This document shows, piece after piece, positions 45,639-57,085 of a stretch of DNA of 64,000 bases. Under the pieces are notes generated by a model. That model did not search any database. It had not been told where the DNA came from and worked only from the letters and a program-made list of their open reading frames with translations. Both the position numbers and the translations under genes were made by a program. The DNA comes from Tanypteryx hageni (Eukaryota > Arthropoda > Insecta > Odonata > Petaluridae): the NCBI GenBank assembly GCA_028673005.1, contig CM054114.1, positions 125,083,307 through 125,147,306 on the forward strand. The letters run 5' to 3'. Numbering within the stretch: the first letter of the stretch is position 1; every line of letters starts with the position of its first letter.

Positions 45639-45945
45639 TATGACGCTGGCTGCTACTCGCCCGATGCTTGAAAAAGTCATCGGGTACGAATCCTGCGCGA
45701 GTAGGACTTTTTCTCAAGGTCATCCGGCCCCCTGTTTGCGTGGTTTGAGGAGACCGTGCAAATTCAGCTGTTCCATCCTTCGGAAGGAACGTTAAGCCGT
45801 TGGCCCCCCTGGTGTTCTTCGCAAGAGCAGGCAAATGCCGGCACCGGGTTTCCCTCCTCCCTTCTGTGTGTGTGTCCGGTGTGGAAGGCAATGGAAAACC
45901 ACCACACCGGGTATGTATATTCCCTAGTCAAAAACCAATTAATTA
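45639..45945 (+). mobile_element. tRNA-derived SINE, 5'-truncated
   Basis: It starts within the tRNA-like head at GACGCTGGCTGCTACTCGCC. It keeps box B (GGGTACGAATCCTGCG) and the body shared with 58555 and 47344. It then switches to a different tail, AAGGCAATGGAAAACCACCA, instead of the ATTCATTGCACTACC tail of the other copies. Box A is missing, so it is transcriptionally dead. Confidence 0.85.
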
Positions 45946-45999
45946 ATTAATTGGTAGGACCTGTCGTAAGACAGAACACGAATGAATATGAAAATAAAT

Positions 46000-47200
46000 A
46001 CTTTAACTAATTTTTACTGTGATAGTCACATAATGGAAGGTAATTCTTCATTAAGAACCAAAACAAAATATTTTATCAATTCATATTTCTTGGATTTAAA
46101 ATGTAGGCCAGGGTACCAACAGACCTTTCCCTAATTACGTCCCTATACGGATACGCACAAAATAAAGAGAAGGATGATAGACAAAAGAAGGCCTCCACGT
46201 TCCACAGGGGCTGCTTTCCTAAAGTTCACCGTGAATGTTAAAAACCTAAAAGCTTAAGAAAAAATGGGAGAGTAGGTGGACTACCCTTACAGAGATCCTA
46301 GAAAAGATATAACGGATGAAATTCACATGTTAGTCACGAAAAATACATATTATAATGGGTTGACACACGGAGTGCATTGGGGCAGGACCCTAAGGAACTA
46401 CGTAAATATGCTTAGTTTACTTTCAATCTCATGCAGTATTTAGTAAGTGAAAAGAAATAGATAATTTACGATGATGGAATGAGCATAAACGTGAAGATCA
46501 TATTACTACTAGTTAACTCAAGTGAGATATGTTTAAAATAATTTTCGATTGTTTGATTAATTACAAGTGATTAGAAAATAAATCGGTAAACTAAAAATTT
46601 AATATTTCCTTGGAATTACTTCTGATATGTCATTCTGCAGTATTTAGTCATACTAAAATAACGTAAATACGTTTATCAACCCTAGAACTACCGAGTAGGG
46701 ACTCAGAGGCCCACAACTTTTTTTGGTCTATTTCTGCGTAAACAGTCGCGAAAGTTTTGATAGTTAATTTCATAGTGCAGAGATTTATAGAAAACAATTA
46801 TCCACCGCTTTTGATCAATATTATTCATATTCCTATTTTCTGCAATTGATTTTGATGATGACTGCATGTGATGACACACGGGTGGCCTAAATTAAGGGGG
46901 CACCTGCTGGACAATTAATTTTATTTTCGCCACCCCTGCCTCCCAATATTACTTTTTCCAGTCTCTTAATGAGGAATTTCATACTCTTCCACACCCTGCG
47001 CCTTCTTATTAGCAAATTCATTTACTTTCTCATACAGCTATATATCGCCGTTGAAAGTGGTGCGGAAAAACTGTATATGGAAGCTAGGGTGTGGGAGGAT
47101 TTTCGTTTTGTTTCTTTTAACTTGAAAATGTAATGTGATTGGACCGTATGCTAACTTAAACCCTTCCTTTGTTATTACTTTTCCTTTTCGATGGAAGCCA
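46000..47200. other. Non-coding, no firm feature
   Basis: AT-rich. CAACCCTAGAACTACCGAG near 46678 resembles a piggyBac-type terminus, but no partner was found. Confidence 0.3.
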
Positions 47201-47343
47201 CCACATTCCATTGAACCAAATTTGGTTTAAATCGGTTCAGCCAATTCTTATCTGATATATGCGTACGGACGGACGGACATCACGAAGATAATAGTGCTCT
47301 TGAGCAATGACGAAAAGCACTAAAAACGGGCCAAATGTGGTTA

Positions 47344-47672
47344 TTATTATTATTATTCTGTGCCCAGCCTATTCGCCTCTCTTACGCACAAATGGGTACC
47401 CCAGAGGTAGTGCAATGAATAACCGGGGAGGGAGGAGGGAAGCCTAGTGCCGGCATTTGCCTGCTCTTTAAAAGAACAACAGGGGGGCCAACGGCTTAAC
47501 GTCCCTTCCGAAGGACGGAACAGCTGAATTTGCGCGGACTCCTCACACCACACAAACAGGGGACCGGGCGACCTTGGAAAAATCCTACTTGCGCAGGATT
47601 CGTGCCCGCTGCCTTTTCAAGCAGCAGGCGAGTAGAAGCCAGCGTCCTAACCACTACACCACCGGCACCCCC
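47344..47672 (-). mobile_element. tRNA-derived SINE, full length, with 13-bp target duplication
   Basis: On the minus strand it begins GGGTGCCGGTGGTGTAGTGG (box A TGGTGTAGTGG) and carries box B-like GGGCACGAATCCTGCGC. The body runs through AACAGGGGGG... and ATTCATTGCACTACC, ending in an (AAT)n tail. CCAAATGTGGTTA occurs at 47331-47343 and 47673-47685, an exact 13-bp target duplication as made by LINE machinery. It is the best-defined copy of this SINE in the window and gives its boundaries. Confidence 0.95.
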
Positions 47673-47685
47673 CCAAATGTGGTTA

Positions 47686-48034
47686 GACCGCAGATATCCC
47701 TATGCTCTTAGAGCAGGGTCGCACAATCAAGGGATGCGCACCCAGCCCCACAAATCATCCAAGCGCTGGAAGTTCAAAAAATTAATATTTTGTACAAATT
47801 ACTATGGTATGCCATTAAAAATGCCAATTTGATTTTTTGTTTATTTAAAGTTTATTAAAAGTTATTTTTGTGTATATCATTTAGTTTTTAAATTTGTGGG
47901 AAAAAATAGATCTCGGCTGGGTAACCATGAGAAAAGTAGATCTTGACTAGTTAAACATAAGAAAAGTAGATCTTATACCCAAAAAATAGTGGGCATCCCT
48001 GGTATGTAACATTCGCCCTAAAGACAATATAAAG
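47686..48034. other. Non-coding spacer
   Basis: AT-rich. A GAAAAGTAGATCTT motif is repeated near 47930-47970. Nothing else is recognised. Confidence 0.5.
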
Positions 48035-48334
48035 CAGGAGTGGCCAAATCGTGGCTCGCGAGCCGCATGCAGCTCTTTTATCTTACTATGCGGCTCTTTT
48101 AAATTTCCACTTAGTGGCGTGGCAACGTTTTCTCCACAGAAAACAATGACTTACTAGGGTGATTTGAGACATGTTGTGGGATGCCTAAAGGCCATGCACC
48201 ATATCTGAATTGCTTCGGATACAGGTTACGTTTTCTGTTCGTAAATTTGAGCACAGAATGTGTGTGATGCGGTTCTCGAACTTTTGAAGATTATCGTATG
48301 CGGCTCCAAAGGCAAGTAAGTTTGGCCACCCTTG
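48035..48334. mobile_element. Mini-hAT, 300 bp
   Basis: It starts CAGGAGTGGCCAAATCGTGG and ends AGTTTGGCCACCCTTG. The flanks ATATAAAG (48027-48034) and ATATATAG (48335-48342) are an 8-bp duplication with one mismatch. The ends belong to a CAGGGGTGGCCAAAC family, different from the 35222/51075 family. Confidence 0.9.
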
Positions 48335-48454
48335 ATATATAGTATCAGATTAATTATTAAAATCGTATATTGATATTTCTACGACGCCTTATATATCATT
48401 ATAAATACCTGCTTCTTACATATATAAGATATAGGATATATATAGGATATATCA

Positions 48455-49300
48455 TATAAAACCTAAGGTACTTCTAGAAATGCTACAGAGCTGAAATTTG
48501 GGATGAATATAGATCATTAGATACAACCTCGGGATAAAACCCGAAATTATAAAAAATGTTATATTTAAGGGGTGTTTTTGACCCCAATGTCCAATTTAAA
48601 ACACCCATAAGAAAAGCATTGAAAACTGTGATGACTATATAAAACTGCTTTTTTAAATTATTTAAAATTAAGATACAGAGTCGAAACATACATCATACTG
48701 TGAAAAAAATAATCAAATTTATTTTTCTTGAAGACAAAATTCAAATCCATGCTGAATTTGCGTAAAAATTCGATTTTAATCATAAAATTATGAAAAGTTT
48801 TTCGGTTTACAATAATGAAAAATATGAACTAGCATAGCAACGACTCTAATGCCTTTCAATGGGAATTGATTTTCCATATTTCAAGAGCATTGATTTAATG
48901 CATAGGCTGCAATATTGATTTCAACCAACGACGTATACATATGAAGAGGTGATAATATTAAATTAATATTTTATCCGGATACGTACTAAAAGGCAGAGAT
49001 GATGAAACCATAATCCTAACACACAAAATATCCTAATTTTACATAAGTTTTAGTGTAAAATATTATAGGCTGTTGTCCTATTGATGATTATAGTTATGAT
49101 TTAAAAAGGGCGATTTGAGCTTGAAATCCGAAAACTTGGACGCGAGCCGATCGCCAGAGAATTTACAAATTCCGGATAGATGCCTTAATATCTGGGAAAA
49201 TGAAAACTATTGTCTTATTTAAATGGGCTCTGTGTAGTTCAAATGATGTCGCGTTGGTTTATTTACCAGTTTAGATCTTGGTGTATGGTGATTTTTTAAG
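48455..49300 (+). repeat. Repeat family D, copy 2
   Basis: This is the direct counterpart of 36964-37934, without the internal tandem duplication. It ends immediately before the PLE-derived inverted duplication. Confidence 0.85.
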
Positions 49301-49338
49301 TTTTAAGTATGCAAGCACCAACAACTCGTGAGTGTGTG

Positions 49339-49339
<1 letters not shown>

Positions 49340-49417
<78 letters not shown>
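49340..49417. repeat. (TA)n microsatellite beside a PLE 3' end
   Basis: About 77 bp of TA, between flanking sequence and the PLE tail of the left palindrome arm. Confidence 0.97.
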
Positions 49418-49420
<3 letters not shown>

Positions 49421-49590
49421 TACGGAAAAGGAAAGGTAAAATAGATATATGGATGTCAACAAGGTGTTGGGATGAGGAAACCCAGTGAGCACTCACCAAT
49501 CAGACGACTTCAGGTTGGCGAGGCCCCGGGGATGTCGAAGCGACACACGTAAAATAACACAAAAACACAGAAACATCACAAACGTAAAGC

Positions 49591-49667
49591 TTTCGGAACT
49601 ACTCCTTCTTCAGCTACAGAGAGAGAACTGTTCTCTCTCTGTAGCTGAAGAAGGAGTAGTTCCGAAA
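49591..49667. other. Two facing CTGAAGA-hairpin-GAAA motifs in the palindrome
   Basis: One copy on plus (49645-49667) and its mirror on minus (49591-49613): CTGAAGA, A, GGA-GTAGT-TCC, GAAA. Identical to the copy at 57600. Confidence 0.45.
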
Positions 49668-49807
49668 GCTTTACGTTTGTGATGTTTCTGTGTTTTTGTG
49701 TTATTTTACGTGTGTCGCTTCGACATCCCCGGGGCCTCGCCAACCTGAAGTCGTCTGATTGGTGAGTGCTCACTGGGTTTCCTCATCCCAACACCTTGTT
49801 GACATCC

Positions 49808-49839
<32 letters not shown>

Positions 49840-49877
49840 TCATACACACACACACACGAGTTGTCGATGCTTGCATA

Positions 49878-51074
49878 TAAATGTATGTGTAAAAAGTTGC
49901 CACCCTTTGTTAGTACATGGGAGTGAAAATAGCTTGGTAGTTCTAATTTTTTATTAGGATTAATGCCTCAAATTAGGAGAGGGAGACATTTTTAGTGGAC
50001 AGAGAGGCATAATCGGGTCGTGGTGTTTCGCTGTTTTGTGGTGTGCTTTCGTTCAAACAATATCGTTCAGTTTCAAACACTCCATCGCACAAAACGTGCC
50101 CATTTGTGGTAATTTGCACACTTTCCTTAATTGTTGATTTAATGGACATTTGGCGAAAATCGACAAGAATAAACTGCCCTCAATTGTAGCGCGATAATGG
50201 TTCATGTGAACAAATCTTCTATTTCGGGCGATACCTTATATAAATTTCATCAGATTCTGTTGAAACGTTTAGTCCCTAGATACCACCGAACTATGACTCA
50301 GGAGCACTTAAAGCGTGCGAATTTAACCAATATCTCGAATTCAACATTTTTCGCTATACAACGATTTTTTAATTATATATATATATACTATACTTTCTAT
50401 AAGAGAATGAATAAGATAAAATTCTCCTAAAAATATGATTGTAAAACCTCATAGAAAGATGAAAAAAATGTTAAAACGGCGAAATTTGAGGGTTAACACA
50501 CACAAGAAGGGGCCTCACACCCTAGAACTTTTTTAAAGTTCGATTTTCAATCTGGGCACCCTCTGCCAATCACCCGTCCCGGGAAGGCGGAAGTATTGCT
50601 CCACAGAAAGTCGTCCGTGTCACCCTGAGTAACTCGCACGACCGAGAACTTAAACTATATTGCGCAAAACAAGTAGCTTCATAAGGAGGAATGAAGATTA
50701 ATTGATTCGGTATTCAATGTTGCGCAACACGAATTACTGGTCACGCTCAATCGGATTTTTATGCCGTCACGGTGAAATTACCACGTGTGCGTGAGACAAT
50801 GGCGCACTGTGTTTTAACAGAAGATTACCTTATCTCGCGTTAAAAAAAAGAAAAACGTTACGACAGCGGACTAGGGAGAGCTCGCAGAATTACGAAAAAG
50901 ATCCCTTTTAATCCTGCGGTGGTTTCCTCCGGCTTCGCGTAAATCAAGTGTCTTAAAAACTCATATCGGTGCGCGAGCGTACCGCATTCCGTGTTACGGA
51001 ATTTCCAAGTCTCCACGTCTTTTCGTATTCTCTGGACATCCATTCTCCCCAATATTCGGCGTCATGCGTTAGGT
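49878..51074. other. Non-coding, GC-richer from about 50.5 kb
   Basis: No convincing gene. The sequence at 50560-51070 is noticeably GC-richer with scattered short frames. It may be the body of the hAT whose right end is at 51663. Confidence 0.4.
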
Positions 51075-51410
51075 CAGGAGTCGAAAATTGTACGGCGCGT
51101 CACATTCGTAATTGCGAATGCTTCGAATGGCCGCATGGGAAGTCACGAGACCTTAAGCGGACCGGATGAGCGCTTACATCAAAAGTTACCTAGAGATCCT
51201 GTGGTCTCATATTAGTGGAAATCAAGTCATAATAATTTACTAGCGTTAAAACTGCACCAGAAAAAGATTTGAGATCCTATTTATTACTGAAAAATATGAT
51301 ATTGAATAGGTTAAATTTTAGCTATCATTTTTTCATCGCACATTCCCGGGTAGAATGAAGCGCTCTCAGGGACCGTATGCGGCCCGCGGGCCGTAAATTG
51401 CCGACTCCTG
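51075..51410 (-). mobile_element. Mini-hAT, 336 bp, same family as 35222-35563 (inverted)
   Basis: It starts CAGGAGTCGAAAATTGTACG and ends AAATTGCCGACTCCTG. The flanks CGTTAGGT (51067-51074) and AGTTAGGT (51411-51418) are an 8-bp duplication with one mismatch. Its reverse complement aligns with 35222-35563, for example GTGCAGTTTTAACGCTAGTA against GTGAAGTTTTAACACCAGTA. Confidence 0.92.
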
Positions 51411-51663
51411 AGTTAGGTCCTTCGGACACGCAAGAGAGAGAGGCTGGCAGCGGGAAGATCGTTCCTACGTACACCAACTGTGCACTGTGCTGTAAATGAG
51501 AATGAGCAATAAACTGCGGATATTTTTAATTTCTAAGTTTATTTGTAAAGATTCAGGTGAAATATTTTATAAGAAATACATTTGAGTTTGGATCATAACA
51601 TGGTAAAAATTACTTCGCGGTCCGCATTAATGTTCCTCTGGGGTCACGTGTTTGAGACCCCTG
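51411..51663 (+). mobile_element. hAT right end, interrupted by the mini-hAT
   Basis: It ends GGGGTCACGTGTTTGAGACC then CCTG (51663), the inverse of the CAGGGGTCTCAAACA terminus. Its left part probably continues before 51067, so the mini-hAT at 51075 would be nested in it. Confidence 0.5.
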
Positions 51664-51700
51664 ATATCGACGAATAAATAAATAAATAAATATATGAATG

Positions 51701-51701
<1 letters not shown>

Positions 51702-51748
<47 letters not shown>
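51702..51748. repeat. (TA)n microsatellite
   Basis: Follows a short (AAAT)n run. Confidence 0.97.
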
Positions 51749-51751
<3 letters not shown>

Positions 51752-52261
51752 AAGTTCTAATGGTTCTTAGACGAAAGAATGTCTTAAGCATTTGTTTTAA
51801 ATACAGTTATGCCTACAAAAATAGTCACGCTAAAAAATGGAACATCTGTGACGAAATGGGCTCGCAAAGGAACCGCGGTTTTATTTCTGTTCATGCACTA
51901 CAATAAAAAACATTTTCTACAAACCTAAGTGCGTCAAAATAAACATTCATAAAACTACGTGTTTTCTCCTGAGGATTAAATATTATTTTTGCGTCACCTC
52001 TTTAATTATTAACTAATTATATTTTCCTCCGTGGTACAGCAATTAGTGGTTACACTTCCAGAACTGAAAGTCACGAATTCAGCAGATTATCTTAAGAATG
52101 AACATTTTTAGTTTAGCAGCCTACAGAACTCTAACAAGAAAATATAAAGAAAATAATTTCTAAACTAAATTCGAAAACAAAAGGCTATGCTCTTATCATT
52201 GGATCTATGCTTCATAATTTGATATATATCTTGGCACCGACCATTACACGTTAAATTAATT

Positions 52262-53381
52262 ACTCCTTCTCTAGTTGTTACTTTCCCAATGCCTGGAAAC
52301 GTGCCTTATTGCGACCCATCCCTAAATAGGCTAATCCAACAACTCCGCATGACTTTCGCCCTATAAACATCCTGCCAACGCTATCCAAAGTTATTGAAAA
52401 GCTAGCGCATAAATAAATACATCAATATCTAAATGGATGTGAGCTCCTTAACCAGTACCAATCTGGATTTCGTGCTGGCCATAGCATTGCTACTACATTG
52501 ATTAAAGTCACAGATGATATTCGGGCGAATTTCGATAACAAAAAACTACAATTCTTACTCTATTGGACTTCTCTAAAGCGTTTGACTTCATTGACAGCGG
52601 AATATTACTTGCCAAACTTGTTAAAATGAACTTCTCCCTTAGCTCTTTGAAATGGATAACATCTTGTTTTCAAAATCGTTGCCAAATGGTATCAATCTCT
52701 GATAAAAATTCATCGTGGAAAAGCATTTATAATATGAGCAAAAGTTACCTTATAACACACTCATTCAAAGAATTTGGCTGGTTGTTCTTGGAAGAACGTA
52801 CAAAGATGCATACGCAAAAAAGAAGTATCCTCACCTCTTTCTCTCCTAAATACCTAACCTACAACTTCAAATCCCTTAATTCTGGGCACTCCTTGAATAC
52901 CCGAGGCTCATCAAAACTACTTATTCCCGTTCATCGTAGCATTTTCTATAATAAATCCTTCACCGTTACCGCCTGCAATCTTTGGAACTCTCTCCCCTTT
53001 TACTTTGTCAATGATGTTAACCAGTTTAAGAAATACTGCGCTAAATACTTAGCTAGCATTAGGTCCACATATAAGGGTAAATTTTCCTCTGTATTTTTCC
53101 TTCATTTAAATACCAGCACAGTCACTATAACCATCAGCATAGTGGACAGTCTTTCCTTTATGATGATTTGATATTATTTTACTTTCGTGTATACTTGTGC
53201 TGTACTTTTCTCAATTTTATTCTTATTTATGTATACCTTGAAGTAATTTTCATTTCTCTGCTTTGTTTTCAACTGAATTATGTAAATATAAATTAATTAT
53301 ATTGTGTATTAAAACGGTTAGGTGGAAGAAGGGGCCATATGGCCTCAACCTCGCCGTATTAAGGATAAATAAATAAATAAA
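52262..53381 (+). pseudogene. LINE (CR1/Jockey-like) RT with internal deletion and intact 3' tail
   Basis: RT motifs: NAWKRALLRPIPK, HDFRPINILPTLSKVIEKLA, LNQYQSGFRAGHSIATTLIK, then (in the frame at 52563) MDFSKAFDFIDSGILLAKLV. LKWITSCFQNRCQMVSI follows. After DKNSSWKSIYN the sequence jumps, losing the PQGS and YADD boxes. It resumes at the C-terminus (KYLTYNFKSLNSGHSLNTRG, KSFTVTACNLWNSLPFYF). Stops and a frame change break the front. The 3' end GGCCTCAACCTCGCCG then (AAAT)n gives an authentic terminus at 53381. Confidence 0.85.
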
Positions 53382-53854
53382 ATGTTCTCATATTTTTAAT
53401 GGCGTATTTAAGCGTAGGGCCATAAACTATTTAATCAGAAATCATGGAATAACCCGTGGAACTATTATGTTTCGTAAAGAATCTTTGAATATCAGGATAA
53501 ATTCGACATTTTTTGAATCTGAAAACGTTTCGGCGGAATTGCTTAGCGTTTTGAAAGCAATATTTTTTCCAAGAATCGCCGCATGTGAGAATTTTTGGAA
53601 ACAAGCACGTCATAATTAGACAGTAAGATCTAACAGAGATCCTTATGGAAAACAAATTATTTTAACATCGAATGGTTGGAGAAAATACGTCTTTGTTTGC
53701 GATTTTAAAGAGGTACATTGTTGTCCCCTCCGTGATTGTTTATAAAAATGCTCTCGTCTATGATATGAATCCTATTTCTGGTCGCGTGTATTTTTTGTGA
53801 AAAATTCGTTCATCGTTTCATAAATCCCAATTCTCAAATATCCAAGCGCCGATT
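53382..53854. other. Non-coding, no recognised feature
   Basis: AT-rich spacer between a LINE and repeat B. Confidence 0.5.
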
Positions 53855-54525
53855 TTTACTTTCTCCATATGTAGTCATGAAAAAAATCGATTTCGAGATT
53901 TCAACGGAAATACACGTTTTGAGGTCCTCGGAACACGTTTTTAGAATTTTCTCGATGATGTGTGACAGCTTTTTGTGGGTGCTCTAACTCAAAAACTATT
54001 AATCAGATCAACGCAAAATTTTATATTTAACATTTTTATAAAAGTTAAAAGAACTGATTAGTTTTTGGTAAAAATCGGTCAACCGGAAGTGGGTGTTTAC
54101 TAATGTCACTTATCCGTTATTTTGAAATATTTGCTTTAATATTCGATAAATGTAAAAACATAATGGAATAAAAGTTATAGGAAATTTAATTTTCTACAAC
54201 CTTTTTTGATACATTTTTCCATATAATGCATTGTTTAAGAGATATCTTATATTTTTAGCTGCCACCATCACGCCACCTACCGACGACTATTGTTAACAAC
54301 TGACGCTTAGTTGCCTTAGTAATGCTCCTTTATAGTTTCTTAATTGTTGGAGCCTTTTGGCTATATCCAGTATTAGAAAGTTTTGGTTTATTCCTGTTCT
54401 TTTTCAAGTCTTTAAATTTTCCTCTCAATTCCTTAAAATATTTATTATCATGTAACCTATTTGGAATTTTTAGAAATAATACAGGTATGGAGAAAGTCAT
54501 GTGGTGGCATATCAGATTTTTGGGA
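53855..54525 (+). repeat. Interspersed repeat family B, most complete copy
   Basis: It contains both the left blocks (shared with 9270-9730) and the right blocks (shared with 12225-12465) in one piece, and aligns inverted with 16185-16660. It is therefore the reference copy for the family in this window. No open frame or terminal repeat is evident. Confidence 0.8.
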
Positions 54526-57036
54526 CGTTTTAACCTCTAACTCATGCATTTTGGAGAAAATATCAACATATACAACAACTGCTTCATTATGCCCGGTGAA
54601 AGAATCGTTATTTTTTGGCACGTGATGTTTTTTTATTTCTGGACACGAATCTACATATTCCTGTAAGAGAGGATAAATTTAATATAAATCGAAGCCGGAA
54701 ACGATCTACGCTTCGTCGAGCGTCGGATTTATCGATTCGATGAAATATAATGGCGACGAATCATTTAGCAATGATCATCGCCATAGGAAGTCTAAAATTA
54801 ACAATATAAAAGGAAACCTGTTCATAAAATCAGAACAAACCGTTTTAGGTAACAATAACATATGAAAATGAATTGCAGGTTAAGCAGTCAAGTATAAAAA
54901 ATTGAAAAATTAAGTGCTTGTCTTAGGTTTCTTCAATAGCTATAACAAGGTAATGAAAATTCATTGGAGGTACCTAAGAAAAGTTCTTAAGTAAAAAGAT
55001 TTTGATATTGAAGTGCTTATTCCGGATTTATTTTCAGTCATAAAACGAGTTCGACGATTCTTGAGTGAATATGAAGATGAGACAAATTTATTCTCTGCGA
55101 TAGATTAGCCTTTGAAAGTAAATAGGATATATTGAAGAATTATTAGTCACAACGATATAGATAGCAGAAAAAATTAATTTTGCTCAGAAAAAATTATCAA
55201 CCTTTAGATTAATTCTATTAATTGACATTTAAAACGAGATTTGTCAAAAACGTGTTTTAATGCGTGCGTCAAACTGCAGTCTGAATGTCACAGTTGCTCA
55301 TCACAATCCTTAGAAGCTATAAATATTTTCTTTTGGCATTAATTTATCATTATCCATTACTTGTTACATACATATTCTGGGGTATAAATATGAAGACTTC
55401 CTTTCCAGCGACAAAGTTTAAGAAACGTTTTTGCGGAAATATTGGAATGCGTTAAAAATATTAAAAACGCAGTAAGTTTACAATGTCAACGGGCAATGCC
55501 TTAAGAGCAGAGCGCTCTGTTCTTCTTCGCTAAATTCCTTTTTTTACGGTTGGAGTCAAATCTTCAATTCATAGTTTTACTTGCCATAGTCTCCTCTTCT
55601 ATTTATCACATCTTTTAAACAAATTCGACAAATAGTTACTGTCAACAAATTATCTGAGAATTTTTATGAGCGTTGGTGTTTATGAGATCGATGTTTGCAT
55701 TTATAAATAAATGCATACGTATAAACACATATGTACATACATGCAGACATTCGATAACAGCACTGGGTTTCGCAAAGAATTAATTAAGTTAGCTTGGGAT
55801 TACTGGTTCTCTTATCCCGCAATCGGATCCGCTAGTCACGAAAACACAATTAACAATGCCAGGAACTTCCCAAAGAGCAGCCCCTTGTCGTGGTTTTCCC
55901 TCCATGATGTAAACGTCTACTGTTAACAGCGCAATTAACGGGAAAAACGAATTTCTCAAGGATTTCATTTTCATCTCTCTTTGGAGCTCATTGCGATTTT
56001 CAATTTTTTCATTTGCGTTCGTTCATTTATTTTTTGCCGAGTGATTTATGTTAGAGAATCCTTTAAAAATGTTTCCAACATAGACGCAAGGAAAAATCTT
56101 CCAAAACCGAGGGTTTCGTAAATGCCGTGAAAAGTCTCGTATAGTTCGTTTGTGTTAAAATCAGCGAGCGATGAAATAAGCTTCTGTTTTGGTATCCATA
56201 GCACCCAGGTATTTAATGTTAAACGACGAGTTGATGTTAACGTGCATTCTCAGACCGTGTTTGTTTTTATTTTTATCTTATTACCGCATTCCGAGTGTTA
56301 ATAATTTATCTCGAAGAAATATGTCAATGCAGATTCGAATCACGTCGGTCAGCTAATGGCTTGCATAAAAGTTATCCTGCGTGCGCCACATATAGTTTTA
56401 ACAGATTAATTGACAAAGATAAAGATTAAAAATTTACATTCACCGCTAGTGGTAATTCGCCGATTGTTGAGCCCAATGAGAATCAAGAACGAGATTGGAA
56501 ATCGAATAAAAATAGTCGAATTGGCAGTTGTGAACCTGCCCTACAGAGCAATCGTTATTCACCCACCTGTTCTATGCCTGATGGTGCCACTCATACCATT
56601 CATTGTTTCCTGTAGATTATCTTCTGTCTTTCATAAAATTTCATCGCAATACTGGAGTGAAAAAATCAGTTAAACAGCAATCAGTTGATTTTTTTCAATA
56701 CTACGGATCATATCTTGGAAAATACCCTTTAAATTTTCGATACAAGTATGACAATGGCGAAACATTGAAAGATTTTCTTTCCGGTCGGAAAATAATGCAT
56801 TATTTCCGAAATAATGCATAGGTTTTGAGATCCAAGAACGAATTTATTAGACCAAATGCAGTGAAAGTACATTGCACTGAATTCTATCAAATCGTGAGAT
56901 CAAAAAGCTGCACATTTATATTAAAACCTGGATCGACAAACGCTAAACTACAACAAAACAGAACAGTTCACTACAATAGGCAATGTATTCTGCTCGGAAA
57001 CTTCCTAAAACCTCCATTTAAATCTGTTATTGCTAT

Positions 57037-57042
<6 letters not shown>
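54526..57042. other. Non-coding, no recognised feature
   Basis: AT-rich sequence without convincing exons or repeats. A near-palindrome CGGAAAATAATGCATTATTT lies at about 56786. Confidence 0.5.

Positions 57043-57082
<40 letters not shown>
57043..57082. repeat. (TA)n microsatellite at the 5' truncation point of a PLE
   Basis: About 40 bp of TA directly upstream of the GIY-YIG fragment. Confidence 0.97.

Positions 57083-57085
<3 letters not shown>

Larger units (their letters stand above)
44448..47330 (+). mobile_element. RTE-type retrotransposon-like interval, non-autonomous or gutted
   Basis: The interval starts with CACTAGCTGAAATAACCCGG then CGTTGCTCGGG, like the 5' end of widespread insect RTE-related families (CTAGCTGACCCGGC). 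It ends with ACCAAATTTGGTTTAAATCG then GTTCAGCC and GTACGGACGGACGGACA, like their 3' ends. No RT frame survives in between. A SINE (45639-45945) is inserted and the rest is AT-rich. The two ends may also belong to separate insertions. Confidence 0.4.
49308..49877. repeat. Inverted duplication around a perfect 369-bp palindrome (PLE 3' ends)
   Basis: 49445-49628 and 49630-49813 are exact reverse complements (184 bp each) around a single T at 49629. The arms are PLE 3' untranslated sequence, from GTTCTCTCTCTGTAGC at the centre to TGACATCCATATA outward. Beyond TA tracts on both sides the symmetry resumes: TATGCAAGCACCAACAACTC at 49308 is mirrored by the inverse of GAGTTGTCGATGCTTGCATA ending 49877. 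The left side keeps about 30 bases of normal PLE tail (GGAAAAGGAAAG) that the right lacks. Confidence 0.95.

Noticed and set aside
46678..46715. CAACCCTAGAACTACCGAG resembling a piggyBac-type terminus
   Set aside because: No TTAA border and no partner end.
49485..49773. Two identical 65-codon frames on opposite strands
   Set aside because: They are mirror translations of the palindrome arms, differing only at the central base; non-coding 3' UTR sequence.
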